From: an uncultured Bacteroidia bacterium
GTDB taxonomy: Bacteria > Bacteroidota > Bacteroidia > Bacteroidales > UBA932
DNA: 64,000 nucleotides
Reading direction: 5' to 3'
NCBI GenBank assembly: GCA_902778855.1
Contig: CACYZM010000017.1
Coordinates: 21,151 to 85,150 of the forward strand
Each line of letters begins with the position of its first letter. Within the stretch, counting starts at the first letter, position 1. Of the stretch, positions 63,788 through 64,000 are shown piece after piece. Made by a program: the position numbers and the translations under genes. The notes beneath the pieces are model-generated. The model did not search any database and was not told the origin of the DNA. It saw only the letters and a program-made list of their open reading frames with translations.

Positions 63788-64000
63788 TCCTTACGCAAAG
63801 TCGCCCCCTCTATACACAGCGGGGCGACTTTTAGCATATCTCTACAAATCAACAACTTACGCTCCAGCCATTCTGGAGCCATCCATCCTTCTCTGGAGTC
63901 CTCCACTCCGTTCTGAAGTGGCGTGGCACTTATGTATCTAATTATCAAACTATTGCTACAAATCGTGTGCGTAAAAACACGCACACGATTATCTTAAAAC
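63788..64000 (+). repeat. Composite 3'-flank element, copy 2 (right part outside window)
   Basis: Downstream of the ABC-F gene in its direction: terminator-like hairpin AAAGTCGCCCC (63797-63807)/GGGGCGACTTT (63821-63831) with a short T-run; three degenerate 20-base-spaced TCTGGAG-type repeats (63872-63918); then GTGGCAC (63923-63929) through a perfect 12-bp hairpin AATCGTGTGCGT/ACGCACACGATT (63961-63990). About 55 of 71 positions match copy 1 without gaps. The first hairpin probably terminates the ABC-F transcript. Nothing else is recognised in 63704-63787. Confidence 0.75.

Overview
The window reads as a chromosomal stretch of a GC-rich Bacteroidota, most likely a gut- or rumen-type Bacteroidales; that placement is inference from gene content. 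Evidence in the sequence: nearly every gene start is preceded by the Bacteroidota -7 box TAnnTTTG (TATCTTTG, TAACTTTG, TATCTTCG), often with TTTG about 20 bases upstream. Shine-Dalgarno sites are mostly weak. Exported proteins carry Bacteroidota-style lipoprotein signals. The gene set is typical of the phylum: S46 dipeptidyl peptidase, BACON and Mfa2/FimB fimbrial proteins, DUF3575, GIN-domain protein and a Tat system with only TatA and TatC. No rRNA, tRNA, CRISPR array or intact transposase was seen.

Layout. 1-3.1 kb: small metabolic and esterase genes on the minus strand, three of them behind near-identical promoter cassettes. 3.1-5.1 kb: a carboxypeptidase-regulatory-like protein, a broken nuclease-domain gene, then about 650 bp of nested inverted repeats. 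5.1-13.8 kb: a glycosidase lipoprotein, lipases and esterases, transporter, AlkZ-like protein, a deacetylase/GDPD fusion and a frameshifted double esterase. 13.8-17.8 kb: IS21-like end repeats without a transposase, a HigBA-type toxin-antitoxin pair, and a divergent VWA-macro / NrtR-like pair with two shared palindromes. 17.8-26.2 kb: M16 and DPP7-type peptidases, HrpB helicase, TerB-DnaJ protein. 26.2-35.2 kb: repeats, then a six-gene type V pilus-like operon. 35.4-39.4 kb: htpG, rmuC, deoD. 39.4-46.1 kb: a rhamnose-related operon. 46.1-54 kb: a close-packed operon valS-tatA-tatC-ABC-F-metallo-beta-lactamase-rlmB. 54-63.7 kb: housekeeping and salvage genes (Maf, KDO8P phosphatase, AKR, Bcp, TrmO, second ABC-F). 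The last 300 bp hold a second copy of the repeat found after the pilus operon.

The signals least explained by standard annotation are repeats. (1) A 63/66-bp palindromic sequence lies in the same reading frame inside two different ABC-F genes 14 kb apart, at two different linker sites, and encodes nearly the same peptide. (2) A composite 3'-flank element (terminator-like hairpin, short tandem repeats, then a gap-free conserved block ending in a perfect hairpin) follows both the pilus operon and the second ABC-F gene in the same orientation relative to transcription. (3) Three promoters share almost the whole 20-base spacer between -33 and -7. (4) Several genes start only 4-8 bases after the -7 box, implying leaderless or almost leaderless mRNAs. 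Two genes carry apparent frameshifts (the double esterase near 13.45 kb and the pilus-operon terminal gene near 27.06 kb).
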